A DNA stretch of 43,246 bases from positions 1 to 43,246 of the forward strand of contig NZ_URAR01000016.1 in NCBI RefSeq assembly GCF_900545795.1, in the 5' to 3' direction. Both the position numbers and the translations under genes were made by a program. Below the pieces are notes generated by a model that saw only the letters and a program-made list of their open reading frames with translations, did no database searches and was not told the DNA's origin. Numbering within the stretch: the stretch's first letter is position 1; each line of letters begins with the position of its first letter. Below are positions 1 to 7,507 of this stretch, one piece after another. The stretch comes from an uncultured Veillonella sp. (GTDB lineage Bacteria; Bacillota; Negativicutes; Veillonellales; Veillonellaceae).

Positions 1-1
1 G

Positions 2-280
2 ACCATTGAAGAGGGGGGCGCTAAGTTAGTATTAGTCGCCTTAGGTGTGCCTAAGCAGGAGAAGTGGATTACGACTAAGCTCAATCATTTGAGTGGCGTG
101 GTAGCTATTGGCTTAGGTGGATCGTTTGACGTCATGGCAGGTACAGTAAAACGCGCGCCTGCGTGGATGCAACGGAATCGATTGGAATGGCTGTATCGCT
201 TAGCCAATCAACCGCAGCGCATTGGGCGTATGATGGCCTTACCGAAGTTTATGTGGGCCGTTAAGAAGGCAAAAAAATAG
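2..280 (+). CDS. WecG/TagA/CpsF-family glycosyltransferase, C-terminal part (5' cut by window edge)
   Basis: Open from the window edge in frame 2 with no start needed; only the last 92 codons are present. The fragment reads VALGVPKQEKW, then GVGGSFD-like (GLGGSFDVMAG), KRAPAWMQRNRLEWLYRL and a basic tail. This is the conserved C-terminal signature of the WecG/TagA/CpsF family (GT26), which transfers N-acetylmannosamine or related sugars onto a polyprenyl-linked intermediate at the inner face of the cytoplasmic membrane. In a Veillonella-like cell it probably serves a surface polysaccharide; that role is inference. It ends 14 nt before psd, so the two may be co-transcribed. A run of six G occurs at 13-18. 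Confidence 0.88.
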   Translation, partial: TIEEGGAKLVLVALGVPKQEKWITTKLNHLSGVVAIGLGGSFDVMAGTVKRAPAWMQRNRLEWLYRLANQPQRIGRMMALPKFMWAVKKAKK

Positions 281-294
281 AGAGGTGGTGCGAA

Positions 295-939
295 ATGCCC
301 ACAGGGATTATCGTAAAAGATGGGTACCCTTTGATCATTGGTACCTTTCTATTGGCTATTATTGTAGGATATTTTGTGTCGCCCTACATAGCCATCATTC
401 CTCTTATACTCGCTTGCTTTTTCTTGTTCTTTTTTAGAAATCCAGAACGTAAAATCAACACAGATCCTAATTTATTAGTATCTCCAGCGGATGGTACGGT
501 TATGGATGTAAGCGAAGTATATGAAGATTTATTTTTAAATACTGAATGTAAAAAGGTAACAATTTTTCTATCCGTTTTTGATGTGCATGTAAATCGTGCA
601 CCAATGGAAGGGAAAATTACGTTCCGACAATATACATGTGGCGGTTTCTTGCCAGCTTATAAAAAAAGTGTAGGCTATGAAAATGAACGCCACTCCATTG
701 GCATTGACAATGGTAAAATTGAAATTTTAGTGACTCAAATCGCAGGACTATTAGCCCGCCGTATTATATCGTGGACTGACCTTGGCAATACCTTAACGAA
801 GGGCCAATTATATGGCATGATTAAATTCGGATCTTGCACAGAATTATTTGTTCCTAAATCAGTAGAAATTACTGTTAAAAAAGGTGACAAAGTGCGAGGC
901 GGAGAAACTATCGTTGGGAGGATTCAAGCTAATGGATAA
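295..939 (+). CDS. psd: Phosphatidylserine decarboxylase (pyruvoyl enzyme)
   Basis: Converts phosphatidylserine to phosphatidylethanolamine at the cytoplasmic membrane. The 214-residue protein is the short form of the family: two hydrophobic N-terminal segments (about residues 12-45), the FFRNPERK block, SPADGTV, a DVHVNRAP motif with the catalytic-region histidine, and the KFGSC self-cleavage site. By the family mechanism the chain is cut between G179 and S180, and S180 becomes the pyruvoyl group of the small subunit. GAGAGGTGG about 10 nt upstream supports the ATG. The stop overlaps the start of pssA, the enzyme that makes its substrate, so the pair forms a translationally coupled PE-synthesis operon. 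Confidence 0.96.
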   Translation: MPTGIIVKDGYPLIIGTFLLAIIVGYFVSPYIAIIPLILACFFLFFFRNPERKINTDPNLLVSPADGTVMDVSEVYEDLFLNTECKKVTIFLSVFDVHVNRAPMEGKITFRQYTCGGFLPAYKKSVGYENERHSIGIDNGKIEILVTQIAGLLARRIISWTDLGNTLTKGQLYGMIKFGSCTELFVPKSVEITVKKGDKVRGGETIVGRIQANG

Positions 940-1603
940 ATCAATATTTCCTAATCTGTTCACAGCAGCTAATTTGTCATTCGGTGTTATTGGCATAACC
1001 TTAGCTGCACAGGGGGAATTTACTGGTGCTGCGCTTTGCGTGTTATTTTCTTTAATTGCTGATGGCTTTGATGGCCGTGTGGCTCGTGCCTTAGGTGTAT
1101 CAGGCCCAATGGGTCGCGAATTGGACTCCTTGGCCGATGTGGTTGGCTTTGGGGTGGCACCGGCATATATGCTATTTATGTATCAATTACAAAATATGGG
1201 CTGGGTTGCTTATATTCCATTATTAGCTTTTTCAGTGCTTGGTGCTTTTCGCTTAGCTCGTTTTAATATTATGACTGAAGAAGTACATGGCTATTTTTTA
1301 GGTTTACCGATTCCAGCAGCAGGCTGTATGGCAGCTACTTATGTACTATCTGGCATTCAATTGCCACAATGGTTACTTATGGTGCTAATGGTAGTGGTGG
1401 GCTATTTAATGGTAAGCCGTGTGCATCATCCAGACTTTAAAGGCAAAGGTGCAGATCGTACCAATGCAGTAGCCCTAGTGATTACTGCTGTACTAGGTGT
1501 AGCCGTATTGGTTTGGGATTGGCATGCTTGGCCAGTGTTAGTTTTTGCTTTATACGCCGTATTTGGCATTTGCAATACAATTATTAATACAGTAAGACAG
1601 TGA
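932..1603 (+). CDS. pssA: CDP-diacylglycerol--serine O-phosphatidyltransferase
   Basis: Makes phosphatidylserine from CDP-diacylglycerol and L-serine in the membrane. The CDP-alcohol phosphatidyltransferase motif D-G-x2-A-R-x8-G-x3-D-x3-D is complete (DGRVAR ... GRELDSLAD, about residues 46-68). Several membrane helices follow. I chose the ATG at 932 over an in-frame start at 884 because GGGAGG lies at 916-921, the protein then begins MDKSIFPNLFTAANL as family members do, and the start overlaps the psd stop by 8 nt. The length is then 223 residues, normal for the Gram-positive-type PssA. Psd, directly upstream, uses its product. Confidence 0.95.
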   Translation: MDKSIFPNLFTAANLSFGVIGITLAAQGEFTGAALCVLFSLIADGFDGRVARALGVSGPMGRELDSLADVVGFGVAPAYMLFMYQLQNMGWVAYIPLLAFSVLGAFRLARFNIMTEEVHGYFLGLPIPAAGCMAATYVLSGIQLPQWLLMVLMVVVGYLMVSRVHHPDFKGKGADRTNAVALVITAVLGVAVLVWDWHAWPVLVFALYAVFGICNTIINTVRQ

Positions 1604-1619
1604 GAGGTGAAGGACGTAA

Positions 1620-2906
1620 ATGGATTATATTCTTGACCTGATCATGATTCCCCTACAGGTAATCATCGTGTTTTACACTTTGTACTACTTTGTACTCGCT
1701 GTAGCGGGAATGTGGCGAAGGAAAGAAAAAAAGAATTATACGCCTAAGAACTCATTTGCCATTATTGTTTGTGCTCATAATGAAGAAGCTGTTGTTGGTC
1801 AGTTGGTGGAGAATTTAAAGATTTTAGATTATCCAGACGAACTCTATGATATCTTTGTCGTAGCCGATAATTGCACGGATAATACAAAAGCTGTTGCCGA
1901 ACGGGCAGGAGCCACTGTATATGAGCGAGAGAATCATGAGGAAGTGGGCAAGGGCTATGCCATGGGATGGATGTTTAATCGCATTTATGAGATGGATCGC
2001 ACTTACGATGCTTTCGTTATTTTTGATGCGGACAATTTAGTACATCCTAACTTTTTGCTTGAAATGAACCACCATTTAGAGCTAGGTGAACCGGTAATTC
2101 AGGGCTATTTAAATGCGAAGAACCCAACTGATACTTGGGTAGCAGGCACATTTGCTATTGCTTTCTGGATGGTAAATCACTTGTGGCATTTGGCTAAATA
2201 TAATATTGGTTTATCCACTGCTTTAGGTGGCACGGGCATGTGCATCCGCACAGATATTATTAAAACTTATGGTTGGGACTGTAATTGCTTGACCGAAGAT
2301 ATGGAATTCTCCATGAAGCTCCTCATTCATGGTGTGCGCACCACTTGGGCGCATGATGCCATTGTGTATGATGAGAAACCATTGGGCTTTATGCAGTCTT
2401 GGCGCCAGCGCAAACGTTGGGCGCAAGGCCATTTTGATTGTGGTGAACGCTATATTCCTAAATTGTTTGTTGAAGGAATTAAGCAAGGGAATATCCGCAT
2501 TTTAGACGGGATTATTCAAATTAGCCAGCCTTACTTCTTACTAGTATCGACGGCGTATTTGATTATGACTTATATCAACGCGTATGTGCCTATTTATACG
2601 AATATTATTTATCAAATATTGCCAGTAACGGTGTGGACTATTATTGGTATTGGTCAATACTTGTTCCCATTTATCGTATTAGGCAGTATTAAAGTGCCGA
2701 AAAAAGTGTGGCTCTACTACTTGGTGTATCCAATCTTTATGTATAGTTGGGTACCGGTGACTTTCTTGGGTTACCTAAATCGCCATGATAAAGTATGGGC
2801 TCATACAGAGCATACCCGTGGCGTTGCCTTAGGTGAAGTGAGTTTAACGCGTATGGGCAATGTGAAAACTGATAAAGTTAAGAAAACAGAGCAAGATGCT
2901 GAGTAA
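1620..2906 (+). CDS. Membrane GT2-family glycosyltransferase
   Basis: Processive-type family 2 glycosyltransferase of 428 residues. Seen in order: an N-terminal membrane helix (about 5-30), the nucleotide-binding start FAIIVCAHNEE (about 51), FDADN (the metal-binding D-x-D), LTEDMEF (acceptor/catalytic acid) and QRKRWAQGH (the QxxRW motif), then three or four C-terminal membrane helices and a charged tail. The arrangement resembles polysaccharide synthases and chain-extending N-acetylglucosaminyl- or glucosyltransferases; the sugar cannot be told from the sequence. It starts 16 nt after pssA with an AGAGGTGAAGG ribosome site and probably belongs to the same transcript. A hairpin follows at 2941. 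Confidence 0.9.
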   Translation: MDYILDLIMIPLQVIIVFYTLYYFVLAVAGMWRRKEKKNYTPKNSFAIIVCAHNEEAVVGQLVENLKILDYPDELYDIFVVADNCTDNTKAVAERAGATVYERENHEEVGKGYAMGWMFNRIYEMDRTYDAFVIFDADNLVHPNFLLEMNHHLELGEPVIQGYLNAKNPTDTWVAGTFAIAFWMVNHLWHLAKYNIGLSTALGGTGMCIRTDIIKTYGWDCNCLTEDMEFSMKLLIHGVRTTWAHDAIVYDEKPLGFMQSWRQRKRWAQGHFDCGERYIPKLFVEGIKQGNIRILDGIIQISQPYFLLVSTAYLIMTYINAYVPIYTNIIYQILPVTVWTIIGIGQYLFPFIVLGSIKVPKKVWLYYLVYPIFMYSWVPVTFLGYLNRHDKVWAHTEHTRGVALGEVSLTRMGNVKTDKVKKTEQDAE

Positions 2907-2940
2907 TTAGTGACAGAAAATATCATATACGATTAACTTA

Positions 2941-2972
2941 GAAAGTGCCTTTTAAGGCACTTTCTGTGTTTA
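2941..2972 (+). terminator. Probable terminator after the lipid/GT2 operon
   Basis: Nine-base-pair stem GAAAGTGCC / GGCACTTTC with a short TTTTAA loop at 2941-2963, followed by TGTGTTTATA. The U-tract is interrupted, so efficiency may be modest. Confidence 0.65.
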
Positions 2973-3321
2973 TATAGGATTATATAGGATTTATAGGATT
3001 ATATAAGCTTATATAAGCTTATATAATCTTTTAGTGCTTGAATATAGGAGTTCTATAGAGAGTGATAGTAATTGAATATAAGGGCTCTATAGGGAGCGCT
3101 AGTACCTGAGTATAGGGCTCTTTGCTCGAAGAGTGTAGGAGGTTTTATTCATTAAATATAAGGTGTTTTACTAAAAATTTACGTATAGATTTTCTTCTTA
3201 GTATTGCGAAGAAAGCATAGAGTTTGTTATAGTTATAGATATTTAATGTTATTATAGAAGTAGTCTGCTTATATAAATTTTTATTATGTATAGACATGTT
3301 CCAAAGAAAGGAAGTTTTGCC
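2971..3321. repeat. AT-rich intergenic gap with degenerate short repeats upstream of surE
   Basis: Two repeat styles are visible. At 2971-3030 the units TATATAGGAT and ATATAAGCTT recur (two to three near-perfect copies each). At about 3035-3125 a unit of roughly 34 nt containing GAATATA-GG--CTCTATAG-GAG recurs about three times with drift. No convincing gene was seen; the rest is AT-rich and probably contains the surE promoter. Confidence 0.6.
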
Positions 3322-4083
3322 ATGCATATTTTATTAACTAATGATGATGGATTTCGCGCTAAAGGTCTTCGTGAGCTAGCAGCGGAGTTGGCTAAGCACC
3401 ACCGCGTTACTATTGTAGCTCCTGATAGAGAGCAAAGCGCAAAATCGCATGCTATTACTATACAGGATCCAGTTCGTACTTGTAAGGTGACGCGCGACCC
3501 AGAGGCAAATCCTCAATGTATTGCTGTATCAGGAACGCCTACAGATTGTATGAAATTGGCACTTTATCATTTATTAAAAGATGATATGCCAGATTTAGTT
3601 GTATCTGGTGTAAATGATGGATTCAATTTAGGCTCTGATGCTTTATATTCTGGTACTGTGAGTGCAGCTATGGAGGCTATGTTTTATAAAGTGCCAGCCC
3701 TCGCTGTATCTATGGAACGCTATAGTTCAGAGCGCAGTGCTGAAATCATGCCGTTCATTGCGGAATTTGTAGACCGCGTATATGGTGAGGAACAATATAA
3801 AGGCTTGCTTAATATGAATTTCTCTAAAGAAGGCCCTATCGGCTGGGACCAAGTGGAAATTTTAGATCAAGGCATGCAGCATTATTCTGATATTATTGAT
3901 GAACGAGAAGACCGTAAAGGTCGTAAATACTACTGGATTGGTGGTCGCTTAGTATTTATTCCGGAAGAAACACGCACTGACGTAATGGCTATTAAAGACC
4001 AAAAGATTACAGTGGTAGCGCTAACCTGGAAACAACAAGACGATGCAGGCACGCAGCAGATGCGCGAGTTCTTAGGGAAGTAA
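3322..4083 (+). CDS. surE: 5'/3'-nucleotidase SurE
   Basis: Divalent-metal-dependent phosphatase acting on nucleoside 5'- and 3'-monophosphates, with a role in stationary-phase survival in other bacteria. The N-terminus MHILLTNDDG holds the metal-binding aspartate pair; APDREQSAKSHAIT, SGTPTDCMKLAL and VSGVNDGFNLGSDALYSGTVSAAMEA follow, all SurE hallmarks. The ATG at 3322 is chosen over an in-frame ATG at 3286 because family members begin exactly here and AAAGGAAG lies at 3304-3312. The length, 253 residues, is usual. It appears to be transcribed on its own or with the YjbR-like gene 67 nt downstream. Confidence 0.95.
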   Translation: MHILLTNDDGFRAKGLRELAAELAKHHRVTIVAPDREQSAKSHAITIQDPVRTCKVTRDPEANPQCIAVSGTPTDCMKLALYHLLKDDMPDLVVSGVNDGFNLGSDALYSGTVSAAMEAMFYKVPALAVSMERYSSERSAEIMPFIAEFVDRVYGEEQYKGLLNMNFSKEGPIGWDQVEILDQGMQHYSDIIDEREDRKGRKYYWIGGRLVFIPEETRTDVMAIKDQKITVVALTWKQQDDAGTQQMREFLGK

Positions 4084-4150
4084 TAAAATTAGCTAGATAA
4101 TCGCATAGTTTTGGTAGTTATATGCTTATAGTTAGATTGAAGGCGAGATT

Positions 4151-4810
4151 GTGTTTTTTAATGAGCAATTAGCAAATTATGAGTTAAATGAAAAGAAAGC
4201 CATAGCGCTTGGTTGTGAAGTGCAAACTAGTGGTGCGTTTGCATATTCTCAGCTCATCGCTTCAGGTGCGTTTAGAGCTATTGTGGAGTTTACTTATGCC
4301 ACAATGGAAGTTCAACTCATAGATACGAGTACTGAGGAAGCTTATACTTTACTGGATATACCGAGCAGTGATGGGCCATTTGTTACAGCTGTACGCCATG
4401 AAGTAGAAGTGTTAGTTCAGCATATATTAGACCAGTGCTTTGATTTTAAAAATACAAAGAAATATATCTTAGATTATATGGTGGCGCAGTATGGCACGGA
4501 GCCTGAAGCGCCGTGGCAGAAATATCCTCAGTATTTAACATTTAAGACTGAGAAAAGTAAAAAATGGTATGCTGTGTATATGAATATTCCGTTTGCCTCG
4601 TTAGGCCTTGAAGGGCGTGGTGAAGCTAATATTATCAATGTAAAGGTCAGTCCTGAGGATGTAGAGGCTTATGTAGATGGGAAGAACTTTTTTCCGGCTT
4701 ATCATATGAATAAGAAACATTGGTTGACTATTTTACTACATAAAGAGAGTCTCTTAGATATAGTTAAAGCCTTGATCGATAAAAGCTATTCTCTAGTTGA
4801 AGATAGTTAA
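4151..4810 (+). CDS. MmcQ/YjbR-family protein with extra N-terminal region
   Basis: 219 residues starting at GTG, preceded by AAGGCGAG. The C-terminal half (about 105-215) matches the MmcQ/YjbR family: PWQKYPQYLTFKT, KKWYAVYMNIP, INVKVSPEDVEAYV and PAYHMNKKHWLTILL, ending in DKSYSLV. This small alpha/beta fold is related to CyaY and described as DNA-binding-like, but its biochemical role is not established. The N-terminal ~100 residues are extra relative to the simple 110-120-residue family members and contain a strand-rich region FRAIVEFTYATMEVQLID. No signal peptide or membrane segment is visible, so it is probably cytosolic. Confidence 0.75.
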   Translation: MFFNEQLANYELNEKKAIALGCEVQTSGAFAYSQLIASGAFRAIVEFTYATMEVQLIDTSTEEAYTLLDIPSSDGPFVTAVRHEVEVLVQHILDQCFDFKNTKKYILDYMVAQYGTEPEAPWQKYPQYLTFKTEKSKKWYAVYMNIPFASLGLEGRGEANIINVKVSPEDVEAYVDGKNFFPAYHMNKKHWLTILLHKESLLDIVKALIDKSYSLVEDS

Positions 4811-4880
4811 GGCTAGTTAAGGCTAGTTAAGGCTAGTTAAAGATAGTTGAAGCTAGATGAGTTAGCTGAAGATAGTTGAC
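4802..4880. repeat. 10-bp tandem repeat GCTAGTTAAG and decayed copies
   Basis: Directly after the YjbR-like gene, AGTTAAGGCT recurs in register three to four times from 4804, then continues as drifted copies (AAGATAGTTG, AAGCTAGATG, AGTTAGCTG, AAGATAGTTG) until the terminator. The first copies overlap the stop codon. Confidence 0.8.
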
Positions 4881-4902
4881 ATAATACTATAAGATGAATA
4901 GA

Positions 4903-4934
4903 AGACAGGTTCTTGAAGAGCCTGTCTTTTTTTG
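4903..4934 (+). terminator. Rho-independent terminator after the YjbR-like gene
   Basis: Stem AGACAGG(T)TCT / AGA(G)CCTGTCT with a TGA loop (4903-4927) followed by seven T. Confidence 0.9.
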
Positions 4935-5380
4935 TATAGATGAGAGTGCTTTTTTATAGAGTGGAGTCTGTTTTATATAAGTTTATTCTCTGGGAGTTAT
5001 TATGGAGGGGCTGGAGCCATAGAGTTTGTTGTTGAATAATGTTTTGTGATTGAGGTGTTGAAGAATAAAAATATTTTATGAATATCATCAAACTTGATAA
5101 AAACATTCTATTTCATGTTGAACTCATATTTTTAAAAAAATTTTGATGAATTGGTTAGGAAGTGAATTCATTTTGTAGTATAAAAATATATTTAAATTTT
5201 AGATGATATACAGCTTATTTTTATTTGTTTAAACTGCTTGGACATAAAACAAAAGGTATATAATCGTTTGTTCATGAATAGTTTTTAACGTATTAATTAA
5301 AAACTCATTAAGGCGATTAACGAAGAGTTAAATTTCTTGTTTACGTTATAAAACCTCATTAAAAACTTTGATAAAAATAC
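4935..5380. other. Long AT-rich gap upstream of the first adhesin
   Basis: About 450 nt with no supportable gene on either strand. Very AT-rich, with loosely repeated phrases such as CATTAAAAAC and TTGATAAAAA (5089-5380). A weak promoter-like pair TTGGAC/TATAAT (5238/5259, 15-nt gap) is present but has no clear target other than the adhesin. Confidence 0.5.
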
Positions 5381-5409
5381 TTGACGAGATTACGTATGAT
5401 TCATATAAT
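5381..5409 (+). promoter_or_regulatory. Sigma-70-type promoter of adhesin 1
   Basis: TTGACG at 5381-5386, a 17-nt spacer and TATAAT at 5404-5409. Transcription would begin near 5416, leaving a leader of about 219 nt before the adhesin ATG at 5635. Confidence 0.75.
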
Positions 5410-5538
5410 TTTAAATCATGCATGAAGTTTATTTTATAAAACATATCGGAATTATTGATATCAACAATTTTGAAATAGTGACGAGAAAAATTAAAAGCTA
5501 GAGTTTATGGTACTTTATTGATTGTGTTTAGGATTGGA

Positions 5539-5572
5539 GCTTCATAGGGTGTAAATGGTGTGACTATGAAGC
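5539..5572 (+). promoter_or_regulatory. Hairpin in the adhesin 1 leader
   Basis: Perfect nine-base-pair arms GCTTCATAG (5539-5547) and CTATGAAGC (5564-5572) around a 16-nt loop, 62 nt before the start codon. It has no U-tract, so it is more likely a control or stability element than a terminator. Its function is unknown. Confidence 0.6.
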
Positions 5573-5634
5573 AGTGATAAAGTGTTATGTACTCTTGGTG
5601 TAAAAGTAGCATTGTGTTAATGAAGGTGTGACGT

Positions 5635-7155
5635 ATGAAACAGAGTGAGAAGAGACTGTTAAAATCTTTAGTATTGTCGGCTTTGATGGTAGCGAGTGTG
5701 GCTACAGGGGTGCAGGCCGAAGACGTTCAATTAGGGTCTACCGCTAATGCCAGCGATAATGGTATTGCTATTGGTAATGATGTATATAATGGAACTCAAA
5801 ATGACGGAAATAATGTAAGTGCTCATACAGAGAATGTATCCATTGGTAATCGTGTATGGGCTATTTCGCCGGCCAATAAGTATTCCGTTGGTATTGGCAG
5901 TGATGTAACATATGGTTCCTATGCCGTAGCTATTGGCAAAGACACTACAGCTGCTAGTATTTATAGTGTAGCAATTGGTTATAATGCGAAAGCTAATGCC
6001 ACTGCTGGGGATAGCGGTGTAGCAGTGGGTGCTAATTCTGAGAGTGGTTTATTAGGTACATCCTTGGGGACTAATGCAAAAACTACACGTTATGGTGTAG
6101 CCTTAGGTTATAATGCAATAGCAAATAATGACTATTCCGTTGCTTTAGGTACTAATTCCATAGTTTCTCGTGGCACCATGTCCACTTCGGTGACTACTGC
6201 AAGTACTACTACAGCCTCGACTAAAGTGGTGTATGCAGATGATGCGGCTAGTGATGCTGATAAAAAAGCGATTACAAGCACTGTAAAAGGTTCATTAGGC
6301 GCGGTTTCCGTTGGTAACTCTAATGCAACTCGACAAATTACGAATGTAGCCGCTGGTTCAGCGGCTTCTGATGCGGTCAATGTGGCGCAGTTAAAATCGG
6401 TGGATAATCGTTTGACTGCTGTTAATACTGAATTATCTGGCCGAATTGATTCCCTAGGAGATCGCGTTGATTCCGTAGAAAATCAAATTCAAGCTATTCA
6501 AGTGTCAGGCTCCGGTAATGCAGCTGATATTAGCGACCTTAAAGAGACTGTTGCAAGTCAAGGTGAAACTATAGATGAACATACTGATCAAATCAAAGAC
6601 TTAGATGATCGCGTAACAGACAATACTAATTCCATCAACGATTTGGATGGTCGTGTAACCAATAATACCAATGATATTATTGACTTAAATGATCGTATGA
6701 ATAATCAAAATACGGCTATTTCTGGTTTAAATACAAGAGTGGACCATTTAGGAAAACAAATCAATAAAGTTGGTGCTGGTGCAGCGGCCTTAGCTGGCTT
6801 ACATCCATTGGACTTTGAAGATGATTCTAAACTTACTTTTGCCGCTGGTTTTGGTGCTTATAAAAATGAGCAAGCAGCTGCATTGGGGGCTTTCTATCGT
6901 CCAAATGAAAACTTAATGTTTAGCTTCGCTACGGCAGTAGGCAATTCTGATAACATGTACAATGCAGGCTTATCCTTCCGCTTTGGGGATTCCTCTCCTT
7001 ATCAGGGATTAAGTAAAGCGCAGCTTGTATCAGAACTAGAAAAACAAGGCGAACAGCTTAAAACACAGGCTGCTGAAGTAGCATCTGTGAAGGCTGAAAA
7101 TGCGGCGTTAAGTGCTCGTTTAGAAAAATTAGAAGCATTAATTTCCGCACGTTAA
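5635..7155 (+). CDS. YadA-type trimeric autotransporter adhesin 1
   Basis: Surface adhesin of 506 residues. Signal peptide 1-28 (cleavage after VQA). The head (about 29-200) is built of YadA/Hia left-handed-roll repeats such as GVALGYNA and SVAIGYNAKA, and neighbouring repeats have diverged little. The neck NVAAGSAASDAVNVAQLKS begins at about 237. A coiled-coil stalk (about 260-375) holds repeated DLDDRVTDNTNSIND-like heptads. The trimeric beta-barrel anchor runs from GAGAAALAGLHPLDF (about 379) to LSFRFG (about 451). Unusually, the chain continues for about 55 residues past the barrel with a predicted coiled coil (LEKQGEQLKTQAAEVASVK ...), whereas YadA proteins normally end at the last strand. 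Family knowledge suggests attachment, co-aggregation and biofilm roles. It has its own promoter, leader and terminator. Confidence 0.95.
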   Translation: MKQSEKRLLKSLVLSALMVASVATGVQAEDVQLGSTANASDNGIAIGNDVYNGTQNDGNNVSAHTENVSIGNRVWAISPANKYSVGIGSDVTYGSYAVAIGKDTTAASIYSVAIGYNAKANATAGDSGVAVGANSESGLLGTSLGTNAKTTRYGVALGYNAIANNDYSVALGTNSIVSRGTMSTSVTTASTTTASTKVVYADDAASDADKKAITSTVKGSLGAVSVGNSNATRQITNVAAGSAASDAVNVAQLKSVDNRLTAVNTELSGRIDSLGDRVDSVENQIQAIQVSGSGNAADISDLKETVASQGETIDEHTDQIKDLDDRVTDNTNSINDLDGRVTNNTNDIIDLNDRMNNQNTAISGLNTRVDHLGKQINKVGAGAAALAGLHPLDFEDDSKLTFAAGFGAYKNEQAAALGAFYRPNENLMFSFATAVGNSDNMYNAGLSFRFGDSSPYQGLSKAQLVSELEKQGEQLKTQAAEVASVKAENAALSARLEKLEALISAR

Positions 7156-7177
7156 TTAAATATTTAGTACATAGCAC

Positions 7178-7217
7178 AAAAAGGTTTAAAACAATTTAGT
7201 TTTAAACCTTTTTTTTG
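7178..7217 (+). terminator. Rho-independent terminator after adhesin 1
   Basis: Long stem AAAAAGGTTTAAAAC / GTTTTAAACCTTTTT around AATTTA, ending in eight T. Confidence 0.93.
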
Positions 7218-7241
7218 TTCTATGGGACATATTGCTTATAC

Positions 7242-7270
7242 TTGACATAGTTAGTCCTCATTAATATAAT
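7242..7270 (+). promoter_or_regulatory. Perfect-consensus promoter of adhesin 2
   Basis: TTGACA at 7242-7247, exactly 17 nt, TATAAT at 7265-7270: a full sigma-70 consensus. The predicted start near 7277 gives a leader of about 230 nt up to the ATG at 7508. The leader is AT-rich and contains no gene. Confidence 0.85.
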
Positions 7271-7507
7271 TATAAAAGTATAACAATTTTAATTTATAAT
7301 TATCATCACTAAATGTGATAAAATGTGTTAGTTATCAAGTGAAAAAATTATGATACATCAGGGAAATACTATAACTACGGCTTTTAATGCGTAAATATTG
7401 TATGGGGGAAGTACAATAAATTTTTCTTGATTATATATTGATTAAGATAAATAATTTATAAATTAAAATTAGTGATGTTAGTTGTGTTGTGAAAAAGGTG
7501 GAAGATT

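Noticed and set aside
13..18. Six-G run in the glycosyltransferase fragment as a contingency tract
   Set aside because: Short, in frame, and encodes ordinary E-E-G-G-A residues; no evidence for switching.
2971..3125. CRISPR array candidate from the repeated units before surE
   Set aside because: Units drift, have no constant-length unique spacers and no cas genes are present; the same holds for the other micro-repeat gaps.
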